The notes: generated from the letters alone by a model not told the origin. Positions 7,904-14,575 are shown, counted from the first letter of the stretch. The stretch is 14,575 nt of DNA from Candidatus Poribacteria bacterium (GCA_016215705.1 JACRIR010000048.1:1-14575); one strand, 5' to 3'. Program-made: numbers and translations.

Positions 7904-8172
7904 ACTCCTCATATCGAAAGAAAGAAGCAACAGGGAACACAAAGCAGACCTAAACCTTAAAAAACAATCTGCGCCACGGAGCCCTCAGAGTTCTCAGAGA
8001 GAAGAAGAAAAGGGGAAAAAGAAACGGGCAAACCATACAGACCGACACGGGCCAACGTCTTCCACGTGAGGACTGAGCAGCGCGGTACCCTTTCCGATAC
8101 TGTTCACACACCATGAATCGATTGTTCATATTTCATGAACATTTCGGCGAGTTGTCAAGCGGAGTGGGAAAA
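7904..8172. other. Gene-free stretch with repeat-like sequence
   Basis: No convincing gene is seen on either strand. The part around 7972-8015 (cgccacggagccctcagagt and following) resembles the common cacagag/ctcagag-type dispersed intergenic repeat. A 6-bp palindrome gttcat-N5-atgaac lies at 8124-8140. It is downstream of the minus-strand gene pair, so it is not an obvious operator. Confidence 0.4.
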
Positions 8173-8394
8173 TTATCTCAGCGCGTCCAGAATGGATTCG
8201 CGCACTTTCCGCGCGAGTTCAATTGTTCTGTGAGCTTCCTCAAGTGTCGCGTCCGGACGATCCCCGGGATATCTCAATTCGACTCCATAAGGGGTGAGCA
8301 CAATCACGTCGCGCAGGAATGAGGCGAGATCGGCATCGATGGTTTCGAATACCTTCATGAGCTTCCGATAATCAATTGGGACTATTTTGGGCAA
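8173..8394 (-). pseudogene. HicA N-terminus joined to HEPN C-terminal half (73 codons)
   Basis: The first 17 residues, MPKIVPIDYRKLMKVFE, look like the start of a HicA mRNA-interferase, the expected gene after hicB. From about residue 18 the sequence changes to the C-terminal half of a stand-alone HEPN domain: FLRDVIVLTPYGVELRYPGD (26-45) followed by EEAHRTIELARKVRESIL. The HicA catalytic His region (G-S-H) and the HEPN catalytic R-x4-6-H helix are both missing. The ORF starts at TTG 8394, directly abutting the hicB stop codon, with no spacing. I infer a deletion fused the two genes in frame, leaving an inactive product. An alternative is an intact small HEPN-like protein with an unrelated N-terminus. 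Family matches are from memory of their conserved motifs, not from a search. Confidence 0.55.
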
Positions 8395-8655
8395 TCAGGC
8401 CACCGTCCGAATATCGATTTCTTCTGCCATAAAGGGATGCGGGGTCAGCCATTCATCATGGGGATGCAATCTATGCTCAAAACCAGCCTCCTCGAGAATG
8501 TCTTTCAGGGTTCCCATGTGCTCACACTCTTCCAGGAACAGCGATACAGCCTCCTTCAGGCTTTCCCTTGCCTCTTCCGGTGTATCTCCATAGCTCGACA
8601 CATTAAGTTCCGGACAGAGGCCGACGTATAAGTCGCTTTCTTTCCCTTCATTCAT
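8395..8655 (-). CDS. HicB-family (UPF0150) antitoxin, short N-terminus
   Basis: The product is about 86 aa. LYVGLCPELNVSSYGDTPEE followed by ARESLKEAVSLFLEE is the conserved core of HicB-type antitoxins: a partial RNase-H-like fold whose members normally neutralise HicA and often repress their own promoter. The C-terminus (to EEIDIRTVA) looks natural. The first beta strand usual in the family is short or lost, because an in-frame stop lies at 8665-8667, just upstream. GGAGG (8659-8663) stands only 3 nt from ATG 8655 and touches a TTG at 8658, so the exact start is uncertain. It overlaps no gene, and a damaged partner follows directly. With no intact HicA it may be an orphan antitoxin. Confidence 0.7.
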   Translation of the reverse strand: MNEGKESDLYVGLCPELNVSSYGDTPEEARESLKEAVSLFLEECEHMGTLKDILEEAGFEHRLHPHDEWLTPHPFMAEEIDIRTVA

Positions 8656-8672
8656 CAACCTCCGTTACTTGC

Positions 8673-8696
8673 GGCCGGGCATTAGCTTGCCCGGCC
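8673..8696. repeat. 9-bp GC-rich hairpin upstream of hicB-like gene
   Basis: A perfect stem ggccgggca (8673-8681) and tgcccggcc (8688-8696) with a 6-nt loop lies about 10 bp before the Shine-Dalgarno of the minus-strand hicB-like gene. No U-run follows on either strand. It could be a leader hairpin, an operator or another dispersed palindrome. Confidence 0.5.
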
Positions 8697-8763
8697 TGCG
8701 CCTCTCTATCTCAAGTGGCCCTGAAATAAGTGGAAGACCGAGTCCTAAATCCCCCCTTCGAGA

Positions 8764-8881
8764 CTGTCCCACGGTTAAGTTGCCAAAAATCGTGCCAAAA
8801 AACGGCCTCCACAAATGAGCCGAGAACTACGATTACTGCATGAGGAGTGATTTAAAATCCATCTCGGCAACCGTGGGACAG
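8764..8881. mobile_element. MITE-like element with 13-bp terminal inverted repeats
   Basis: A perfect 13-bp inverted pair, ctgtcccacggtt (8764-8776) and aaccgtgggacag (8869-8881), bounds a 118-bp segment. The inner edges also match (gttgcc at 8779-8784 and ggcaac at 8866-8871), allowing for a 5-nt shift. There is no ORF inside and no clear target-site duplication. The structure fits a non-autonomous transposon remnant or the fused ends of a deleted insertion sequence. Confidence 0.5.
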
Positions 8882-8886
8882 ATTCC

Positions 8887-8910
8887 TTCCCCCCTTTGCA
8901 AAAGGGGGAA
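8887..8910. repeat. Dispersed C/G palindrome
   Basis: TTCCCCCC-TTTGCAAAA-GGGGGAA is a near-perfect palindrome of the same type as 5013-5043 and 1824-1885. It abuts the MITE-like element. Confidence 0.6.
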
Positions 8911-9397
8911 CGTCGTCGAATCAATGCATGTTACTTTGGAAACACTGGGAATTCCGATAATGCCAGTATATCCCTGTTCCAGTTCCAACTGGGGCTTGGG
9001 GTCTTGAACTGTTGGGTCAAGAGAACGGTTGCCAAGGGAATCTTTAAAGGAGACACCAGCCTGTTGCCAAATGAAATTGTGGTTCCTAATCATCTTGGAC
9101 AAGGGTGAAATCCGAAAACAGAACTCTTTTTCGCTCAATCCCTTCCGGCATTGGCGCTATTTGTTAACAAAAAGTTCGTTGACCGGGGAAGGCGGGGTGG
9201 GGTATTTGTATAGAGAAGAGCGCAGTGCGGCGAAGTCGCAGCCAAAGAAAAGGAAGAAGGAACGGGAATCCGCAGATTTGCACAGATTTTGGAAAAGTAA
9301 AACAAGAAAGAAGAAAAGAAACTGCTTTCCTTGATTTAGGCTTATTTTCGCAGATTCTAAGAAAGAGAAACATCACGATACGAGAGGGAGGAAGTAT
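8911..9397. other. Gene-poor stretch, possible minus-strand gene fragment
   Basis: No well-supported gene is present. On the minus strand, about 8930-9075 encodes QQAGVSFKDSLGNRSLDP in frame, which weakly recalls the last coils of parallel beta-helix proteins. The ORF around it runs into the dispersed palindrome and MITE, so at most it is a decayed fragment. Positions 9268-9355 contain aatccgcagatttgcacaga and a second cgcagatt, another common dispersed-repeat type. Confidence 0.35.
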
Positions 9398-9646
9398 ATG
9401 ACACAAGCCTATCTGTTGGTCGAAATAGCTGGTGTGAGCGAATCTGAGGCGGTCCCTTGTGAATCTTTCGCTGTTCGTTGCGGAGATTGTGTGAGTTGGT
9501 ATCGGGTGCAGCCGTCGAACACGCTGATAGGCATCTGCGAAAACGTGTTGTGCAAACATTGCGAACATGTGCTCGCCGCAAGGCACGTGTCGTGTGAGCG
9601 GTTCGAGAGGAGGCCGCCGGAACTGGACGAGGAAGACGAAGAGTGA
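9398..9646 (+). CDS. Small Cys-rich, probably metal-binding protein
   Basis: The 82-aa protein is not assigned to a named family. It has seven cysteines: C21, then C28-x2-C31 (RCGDCVSWY), C47, C52-x2-C55 (CKHC) and C66. The spacing fits a zinc-ribbon or other metal site; small CxxC proteins of the form C-G-D-C-x-W-Y ... C-x-R-F are common. The last 10 residues are very acidic (ELDEEDEE). There is no signal peptide or membrane segment. ATG 9398 is well supported by GGGAGGAAG upstream at 7-nt spacing. Its stop is 2 nt before the left arm of the T-box-like element, whose U-run could also end this transcript. A role with the methylase system downstream is possible only from position. Confidence 0.65.
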   Translation: MTQAYLLVEIAGVSESEAVPCESFAVRCGDCVSWYRVQPSNTLIGICENVLCKHCEHVLAARHVSCERFERRPPELDEEDEE

Positions 9647-9648
9647 TC

Positions 9649-9858
9649 ATGGAAAGACTTCATCGGGACCCTCGACGTTGCCTGTTTCGCCCGAACAGTT
9701 ATATTCGTTTTCGACAGTTTGAAAAATTAAGGTCTTTTCCATCAAGGAGTTACAGAAACAAGAACAGCTCTAGGCACTACATTTTCAGGTTCTCCTGTAA
9801 GGGTGGTACCACGGGAAAAGCTGAACAGGTCCTATGCCACGGGGTTGGCCCTTTTTTT
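9649..9858 (+). promoter_or_regulatory. T-box-like leader (T-box motif plus terminator)
   Basis: AAGGGTGGTACCACGG (9799-9814) matches the T-box consensus AGGGTGGNACCGCG except at one base. The tRNA-acceptor bulge would be UGGU (9804-9807), expecting a tRNA with discriminator A. The following CCTATGCCACGGGG resembles the usual T-box terminator region, and seven Ts (9852-9858) end it. AAGGG (9799-9803) can pair with CCCTT (9849-9853), giving a terminator that competes with the antiterminator. Upstream, ATGGAAAGACTT (9649-9660) pairs with AAGGTCTTTTCCAT (9729-9742), a possible base of Stem I. I could not identify the specifier codon or the Stem I distal motifs. No synthetase or amino-acid gene follows, so function is doubtful; the motif itself is clear. 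Confidence 0.5.
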
Positions 9859-9861
9859 GTC

Positions 9862-9890
9862 TTGACTATACCGTTATTTGACGGTATAAT
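9862..9890 (+). promoter_or_regulatory. Strong promoter with palindromic operator in the spacer
   Basis: TTGACT (9862-9867), a 17-bp spacer and TATAAT (9885-9890) form a near-consensus sigma-70 promoter. Overlapping it is a perfect inverted repeat TATACCGT (9867-9874) and ACGGTATA (9881-9888), separated by 6 bp. A dimeric repressor bound there would block RNA polymerase. Transcription should start near 9897 and read into the methylase operon. No obvious DNA-binding regulator is encoded in the window. Confidence 0.8.
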
Positions 9891-9896
9891 AATGGA

Positions 9897-10190
9897 CAAT
9901 TGAAGGATTCCTGGTTCACCAGAGAGGGCAACACGGCGTGAACCTATTGACGGCGCAGCAAGAACGCGTTCTCAGAGTTATCCCGCTTACAACCTCCTTA
10001 CATACCCAAAGGCGACCCCAACTTTCGGATAGGCGGCAAGGTGGTAGGGGTTGTTCGCCGCTTGGGATAACCGAGAAAGGGTTATTGCGGAATTTTGCGA
10101 CAGGAACGAGGGGCTGATGCCTATTTCGGTGAACACGATAGCCGTGTGACAGTGCTCCCTAGTTGTAAGGGCGCAAGATGATGTGCTAAT
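9897..10190 (+). ncRNA. Structured untranslated leader or small RNA candidate
   Basis: About 300 nt between the promoter and the first possible downstream start contain no ORF of useful size but many complementary segments. GGTTCAC (9913-9919) pairs with GTGAACC (9938-9944). GTTATCCC (9977-9984) pairs with GGGATAAC (10064-10071), with ACAACC and GGTTGT pairing inside. GCGGC and GCCGC form an inner alternative hairpin. ATAACC (10067-10072) can instead pair with GGTTAT (10080-10085), excluding the long stem. AGGGGC and GCTCCCT close a later hairpin containing ACACG/CGTGT. I do not recognise it as tmRNA, RNase P, SRP, 6S or a known riboswitch. It may be a regulatory 5' UTR or an independent RNA component of the system. 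Confidence 0.45.
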
Positions 10191-10313
10191 ATGAGTGCGA
10201 TCGAAACCTTAGGCCGAAGGAATACCTTATTGCTCCCCTACACCATAGCTTTGCACCGACGCGGATACGAGAATCATAGAGCGAACGAATTAGCAACTGT
10301 AAGGCCATCTTGA
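10191..10313 (+). CDS. Possible 40-aa leader ORF before the methylase
   Basis: ATG 10191 opens a 40-residue frame (starting MSAIETLGRRNTLLLPY) that stops at 10311-10313, just before the methylase Shine-Dalgarno. It has no good Shine-Dalgarno of its own and no recognised family. It could be a small basic protein, a leader peptide or chance. A 10-codon ORF at 10117-10149 behind GAGGGG is even weaker. Confidence 0.25.
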   Translation: MSAIETLGRRNTLLLPYTIALHRRGYENHRANELATVRPS

Positions 10314-10340
10314 TGACGGAGGAATAAGGACCCGCCAGTG

Positions 10341-13300
10341 ATGGATACCAACAAACTTCTATCTACTCTTAACTATAGCGATTCTCCATGTTTCCTCAGA
10401 GACTCCCATCTATATGTTCATCCGGGTTATGCGCACATCTTTCGCCGTGCAATGGAGAAGTGTTGTCTGCGGGGTGTCTACACTCTGCGCCAACAATCAA
10501 GTGGCAACACTGCGACTGCGTCCATTGTTCCAATAATATATGTCTGCGAGGCAGAATCCGAGGAGAAAGCCCGAGAAATACACCGACTAGTTTGGAACCA
10601 GAACGTTGCACCTTTTGTGCTTGTATCGTCTCCCAAAGCATTTCGACTCTATTCCGGCTTCAAATACTACGCTGGGCTTGACGGCCGCTCCGACCAAGCG
10701 ATCCGCAATGTGGAGAAAAGCACAAGCATTGTAAAGACAACTAATTCTGTGCTGGAAGCATTTGCTGAACTAAAAGCTGAGAATATTGACAATGGAAAGA
10801 TATGGGCGAAATTTTCAAAAGAATTAACGGCGGAACATAGAATTGACTGGAGTCTACTCGAAAATCTGAAGAAGCTCAGCGCTTGGTTGCTCAATCATCA
10901 TTTGCCTCGGAAAATTGCTCATTCACTCATAGGCAGATATGTCTACTTGCGCTATCTGAAGGACAGAGAAATCCTTTCCGATCGCAAATTTGAGCAGTGG
11001 CGCATAGAGGAAGGCTCAGTTTTCGGTCCCAACGCGACGGTGGAGGGTTTTTATTCTATTAGCGAAAGACTCAAGCAGTGGTTGAACGGTGAGGTATTTC
11101 CCCTTTCCTCTCAAGAGCGAGCAACTGTCGAAGCCAAACATATCCAAAAAGTCGCATCTGCGTTTCGCGGGGACGATCCGGACTCAGACCAAATGCACTT
11201 GGACTTTGCAGCCTACGACTTTGCGCATATACCCATTGAAACCTTCTCAATTGTCTATCAACAGTTTCTGCACGCCGAAGGCGCGGGCCGAAAGTCCGGC
11301 GCTTATTATACCCCGCTTCATCTCGTGAACTTCATGCTTGATGAAATGGATGCCGGACACCCTCTCAGAAAAGGGATGAAAGTATTCGATCCTGCATGCG
11401 GTTCCGGCGCGTTTCTTGTGCAGTCTTACCGCAGACTGGTGGAGCGCGAACTTGCGTCGAAATCGGAAGGGTGGCTGCAACCAGCCAACCTTCGCCAATT
11501 GCTGGTCGAGCACGTCTACGGCATGGAAATAGATGAAGATGCCTGTGGAATCACAGAACTCAGCCTCATCCTCACGCTTCTCGACTACGTGAGGCCTCCG
11601 GACCTAGAGGCGCCACAGCATCGCGGATTCAAACTGCCACTATTGCGTAACAGGAATATCTTTCACAGTCCAGAGGGATTCTTCAAGCCAATTCCAGAAT
11701 GGAACGGGGCCAAGCCGAAAGAGGGTTTCGATTGGATAGTTGGGAATCCGCCTTGGAGACAGCTTAAAAAGGGGAGGGGGAGAACGCTGGAGAAGGCTGA
11801 TAAGGCCGCACTTGATTGGATTGCTGCCAATAAAACCAATCTGCCCACTGGTCTGTGTCAGGTCGCCGAGGCATTCGCCTGGGAGGTCACGAAGTATCTT
11901 TCAACACAAGGGAAAGTTGGTCTATTGATGCCGGCGGCGACTCTAATTAAGAAGACATCTGAACATTTTCGATGCAAGTTCTTCAATCGAATGTCCGTTT
12001 GGTGCGTGGTCAATTTTGCGAATCTGAGACACTTACTATTTAAAGACGCTGAGAGCCCTGCAGCCGCCTTTTTCTATTCGCTCAGATCGAGAGATGAGTG
12101 TGACGATGGAAACACAATAATCACCTACTCGCCGTTTGCTATTGACCAGGTGAATTGTTTTGAACGCGCTCATGCCAACAAGGAGATGTGGACAATTATC
12201 GTAAACTCCAGTGAGGTCAAGGAAGTTCGCGTTGAAGCCGCGGCGACAGGCAGCCGAATTCCATGGAAACTAGCTATGTGGGGTTCGGCGCGTGATAGGC
12301 ATCTTCTTGAATCCCTTGAGGCACGTTTTCCAACACTCTCGGAGTTTGCCAAAGAACATTCACTGACAATAAGCGAAGGGCCACAGTTGCGCCAGATGAA
12401 TTCATCCCAAGAAGTTGATCCGATCCAGGTTACAGGAAAGAATAGACTTGTATTGAAAAACATTCGCGGACGCGGGAGAATATTCTCATTCCCACCGAAG
12501 GCTCTGGAGCCCATCGACAAATCGCTAGCCTACGTTCGCCGGGGACGCGGGAAAGTGACCTTCAAGATTTGTGAGCCCCCACATATAATTGCCGACGCAG
12601 CCAGAAGGTTTGCGGTATTTAGTAACGATTTTGTCGTAGTTCCCCCACGGCAAATTGGAATTGCATCTGCGCAGTCAGAGACTAATTTGCTGAAAGCCTT
12701 GTCCCTATACCTCAGCTCAGACTTTGTCCGGTATCATCAATTCCTAACGACGATCTTTGGCGTTGAACGTGACCAACCCACAATCGATGATCTCAAGAGA
12801 CTTCCGGTTCCGTTGAATAAAATGTCCGATGCCGACATGATCAGATGGACAAAATTGCAGGAAGATTTGGCCCGGACATGTGAGGCCGCCAACTCGCAGT
12901 CCTTAGAAGCGTTTCCTCTGGAGAGAACAAAAAAGAAGGATGCCATAAGGCCGCTATTAAATCAGTTAAACCAAGCAGTTTATGCATTGCTGGGGCTCAA
13001 CGAACCCGAACGCCTCCTGGTTCATGACCTAGTTGAAGTCCGCACGAAACTCAACGAAGGAAGAGTTGCCAGGGAAGCAGTACGCCCGGCAAGTGAAATG
13101 GAAATGGGGGATTATGCAGAAACGTTCAAGGAAGAGTTGGATACGTTCTTGGACGAGGCCAGACGACTTCAACATCATATCACGGTCTTTTTTGGCGAAA
13201 CGGATGCCATGATACAAGTCCTTCACCCAAAGAAAAGCTCCACACAGCCAGTCAAAGTGTTGAGAATGGGCAAGAACGATACGAGCGGACTCGCTAAGAT

Positions 13301-13487
13301 TCGCGAAAGATTGCTGATGCCTCACGGACAGTGGATTTATTTTCAGCGAAATCTGAGAGTCTATGACTCGCATGCCACCTACATATTCAAGCCCCGGCAC
13401 AGGCTTTATTGGCTGAAGAGCCAGGCCCTAATTGATGCTGACGAATTCCTGGCTGACATGTTGGCGGCCTCAGATGAGGACGTTTAG
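10341..13487 (+). CDS. N6-adenine DNA methylase with specificity domain (type IIG/Eco57I-like)
   Basis: About 1048 aa. Residues 1-120 (FVLVSSPKAFRLYSGF near 93-108) resemble the degenerate nuclease-like head of large IIG-type enzymes, without an obvious PD-(D/E)xK triad. The methylase core shows motif X GAYYTP (321-326), motif I VFDPACGSGAFL (349-360), motif II GMEIDEDA (395-402) and motif IV NPPW (470-473), the signature of gamma-class N6-adenine methylases using S-adenosylmethionine. A probable target-recognition region covers about 655-860. The C-terminus (about 940-1049) ends YIFKPRHRLYWLKSQALIDADEF within an unassigned conserved-looking domain. ATG 10341 is preferred over GTG 10338; GGAGGA and AAGGA lie at 10318-10330. 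The gene abuts the nuclease gene with zero spacing. GC content looks lower than in the core genes, suggesting transfer. Confidence 0.88.
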   Translation: MDTNKLLSTLNYSDSPCFLRDSHLYVHPGYAHIFRRAMEKCCLRGVYTLRQQSSGNTATASIVPIIYVCEAESEEKAREIHRLVWNQNVAPFVLVSSPKAFRLYSGFKYYAGLDGRSDQAIRNVEKSTSIVKTTNSVLEAFAELKAENIDNGKIWAKFSKELTAEHRIDWSLLENLKKLSAWLLNHHLPRKIAHSLIGRYVYLRYLKDREILSDRKFEQWRIEEGSVFGPNATVEGFYSISERLKQWLNGEVFPLSSQERATVEAKHIQKVASAFRGDDPDSDQMHLDFAAYDFAHIPIETFSIVYQQFLHAEGAGRKSGAYYTPLHLVNFMLDEMDAGHPLRKGMKVFDPACGSGAFLVQSYRRLVERELASKSEGWLQPANLRQLLVEHVYGMEIDEDACGITELSLILTLLDYVRPPDLEAPQHRGFKLPLLRNRNIFHSPEGFFKPIPEWNGAKPKEGFDWIVGNPPWRQLKKGRGRTLEKADKAALDWIAANKTNLPTGLCQVAEAFAWEVTKYLSTQGKVGLLMPAATLIKKTSEHFRCKFFNRMSVWCVVNFANLRHLLFKDAESPAAAFFYSLRSRDECDDGNTIITYSPFAIDQVNCFERAHANKEMWTIIVNSSEVKEVRVEAAATGSRIPWKLAMWGSARDRHLLESLEARFPTLSEFAKEHSLTISEGPQLRQMNSSQEVDPIQVTGKNRLVLKNIRGRGRIFSFPPKALEPIDKSLAYVRRGRGKVTFKICEPPHIIADAARRFAVFSNDFVVVPPRQIGIASAQSETNLLKALSLYLSSDFVRYHQFLTTIFGVERDQPTIDDLKRLPVPLNKMSDADMIRWTKLQEDLARTCEAANSQSLEAFPLERTKKKDAIRPLLNQLNQAVYALLGLNEPERLLVHDLVEVRTKLNEGRVAREAVRPASEMEMGDYAETFKEELDTFLDEARRLQHHITVFFGETDAMIQVLHPKKSSTQPVKVLRMGKNDTSGLAKIRERLLMPHGQWIYFQRNLRVYDSHATYIFKPRHRLYWLKSQALIDADEFLADMLAASDEDV

Positions 13488-14165
13488 ATGGCCGTTAGCA
13501 TTAGCTCAAACAAATCTGAGTTTCTTAGAAGCTCGAAAAGCTATCGGGAAGGAGTTAGGAAAGGATTTCGGGAACAGGTCTTCTCTTTGCTCAAGATGGG
13601 CTATGAGCGTCTTGAGCGAACGGAGTATGTGAATTCAGAGGAAACGGACATCACGGGCGAACTCGTACGCTCGATGAGACACGTAACACAAGATAGTACG
13701 GTCCCCTGGGCATCCCGTTTCGCAATACATGATGATCCTCCCGTGAATGCATTCGGTCGGAGAGGGAAGCGACGGCCCAGACTAGATATTCAAATCGAGA
13801 GAACTTGCCTTGGTCCTCATTCTTGCTATTCGTTTGAGGCGAAACGGCTCTCAGCCGGAAAAAGCGGCGTTTCCGAGTATTTGGGAAGTGGTGGCCTTGG
13901 GGCTTATCTTGACGGCACTTACGCGCGCGAAGATAGTGAGGCTGGCATGTTGGGATATGTTCAATCGCATTCGCAGGAACACTGGAGGGAAAAAATAAGC
14001 GAGCGTTTTCTTGGAGACTCTGCCAAATCGGGGGTTTCCTCAGGAGGTGGGTGGGCTGAAGTATTGATTCTCCCTGCATTAAAGCATTGTTACTTCTCCA
14101 AACACTATCGAGTCGCGGTCGGTAAACCTATAACCATATATCATTTGTTACTCTCCTTCTTGTGA
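13488..14165 (+). CDS. PD-(D/E)xK-type nuclease, partner of the methylase
   Basis: The 225-aa protein begins at ATG 13488, the base after the methylase stop, so translation is coupled; GAGGA lies upstream inside the methylase gene. The likely catalytic site is Asp100 in RRPRLDIQIE followed by FEAKR with Glu117 and Lys119, a D-x16-ExK arrangement typical of restriction-endonuclease folds; Glu52 or Glu58 (EETDITGEL) may be the additional N-terminal acid. YLGSGGLGAYLDGTYA (131-146) and GMLGYVQSH (153-161) look like conserved family motifs. The end ITIYHLLLSF looks natural rather than truncated. The methylase appears to lack its own nuclease triad, so this protein probably supplies the cleavage activity. 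No named family was recognised with certainty. Confidence 0.7.
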   Translation: MAVSISSNKSEFLRSSKSYREGVRKGFREQVFSLLKMGYERLERTEYVNSEETDITGELVRSMRHVTQDSTVPWASRFAIHDDPPVNAFGRRGKRRPRLDIQIERTCLGPHSCYSFEAKRLSAGKSGVSEYLGSGGLGAYLDGTYAREDSEAGMLGYVQSHSQEHWREKISERFLGDSAKSGVSSGGGWAEVLILPALKHCYFSKHYRVAVGKPITIYHLLLSFL

Positions 14166-14388
14166 GAGTTGGAAGCACTCATGCGCCCTCTAATGGGTAT
14201 TTCTTCTGCGCAAAGACGATATGATCGGAATAATTGAAGCTGAACGATAATCGAAAGTAGTGAATCATCCGACGCTGTCACGCTCTTTGCCCTACCACGC
14301 CATCAATCTGAAGGCTGGCTGTCCGCACGAATGCCGCTATCGCTATGCCCAGAGTTTCCGATCGCAGCATCCGCGGGTTTGGCTCCGC
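14166..14388. other. Convergent spacer without recognised features
   Basis: Between the nuclease gene and the minus-strand ORF no gene, clear terminator or repeat is seen. tgcgc (14183-14187) and gcgca could form a weak hairpin. Confidence 0.4.
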
Positions 14389-14575
14389 TCACATGATGCT
14401 GAAGAACAGTTCAAGGAAGGAGCGGACTTCTTCCTCGGAATAGGAACTTGCCGCGATATTGGCGCGCGCGTCGCTGATTACGCGATCGACGTTCCGCCAC
14501 TTGAGATAGAGCGACAACTTGTCTTCATATTCAATGCCCATGGCTCGTCCAACCAGCGTTACAAAGCTTACCACC
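14389..14575 (-). CDS. Unrecognised ORF, truncated at window edge
   Basis: An open frame enters from the right edge and ends at TGA 14389-14391, giving at least 61 residues that end RSFLELFFSIM. It may be the C-terminal part of a longer protein. An internal ATG (MGIEYEDKLSLYLKWRNVDR) has no clear Shine-Dalgarno. The composition is protein-like, with amphipathic helices and an EEEVRSFLELFF helix, but no family is recognised. Downstream of it on its own strand lies the convergent nuclease gene. Confidence 0.5.
   Translation of the reverse strand, partial: VVSFVTLVGRAMGIEYEDKLSLYLKWRNVDRVISDARANIAASSYSEEEVRSFLELFFSIM

Noticed and set aside
8124-8140. Palindrome gttcat-N5-atgaac
   Set aside because: Only 6-bp arms, and it lies downstream of the nearest genes. 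There is no promoter beside it.
8833-9138. 101-codon minus-strand ORF with a beta-helix-like stretch
   Set aside because: It runs through the dispersed palindrome and the MITE arm and lacks a Shine-Dalgarno; at most part of it is a decayed fragment.
9643-9903. 86-codon plus-strand ORF
   Set aside because: It spans the T-box-like element, the terminator U-run and the promoter, so a coding role is unlikely.
9897-10337. Known large RNAs (RNase P, tmRNA, SRP, group I intron) or a CRISPR array
   Set aside because: None of the hallmark conserved motifs of these RNAs is present, and there are no regularly spaced direct repeats.

Overview
The window is chromosomal DNA from a bacterium. The core order rplU-rpmA-obgE-proB-proA, a PAS-type histidine kinase and several families of short dispersed intergenic palindromes suggest a Gram-negative-like lineage with a moderately GC-rich genome, such as Desulfobacterota or a neighbouring candidate phylum. 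That placement is inference; no marker here fixes the phylum.

Layout. Positions 1-1169 (minus strand) hold the 3'-truncated sensor histidine kinase. Positions 1170-1900 are non-coding for protein: a repeat cluster, a near-consensus sigma-70 promoter, tRNA-Gln(CTG), a hairpin terminator, tRNA-Glu(CTC) and two GC-rich hairpins. Positions 1912-6493 carry the conserved core: ribosomal proteins L21 and L27, the ribosome-assembly GTPase Obg, and the two first enzymes of proline synthesis, ProB and ProA. A tandem-GNAT acetyltransferase follows (6663-7679).

From about 7680 the window becomes accessory and decayed. It has an orphan group II intron domain V/VI, a HicB-family antitoxin gene followed by a short ORF that looks like a HicA N-terminus joined to a HEPN C-terminus, a MITE-like inverted-repeat element, and long stretches without genes that contain dispersed repeats.

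Positions 9398-14165 form the most interesting block: a small Cys-rich protein, a T-box-like element ending in a U-run, a strong promoter whose spacer is a perfect palindrome (likely operator), about 300 nt of ORF-less sequence with many complementary segments, then a 1049-codon N6-adenine DNA methylase/specificity protein and, with no intergenic base, a 225-aa PD-(D/E)xK-type nuclease. The last two look like a two-gene restriction-modification or related defence system. Its unusual regulatory leader is the best candidate here for something undescribed. A truncated unrecognised minus-strand ORF closes the window.
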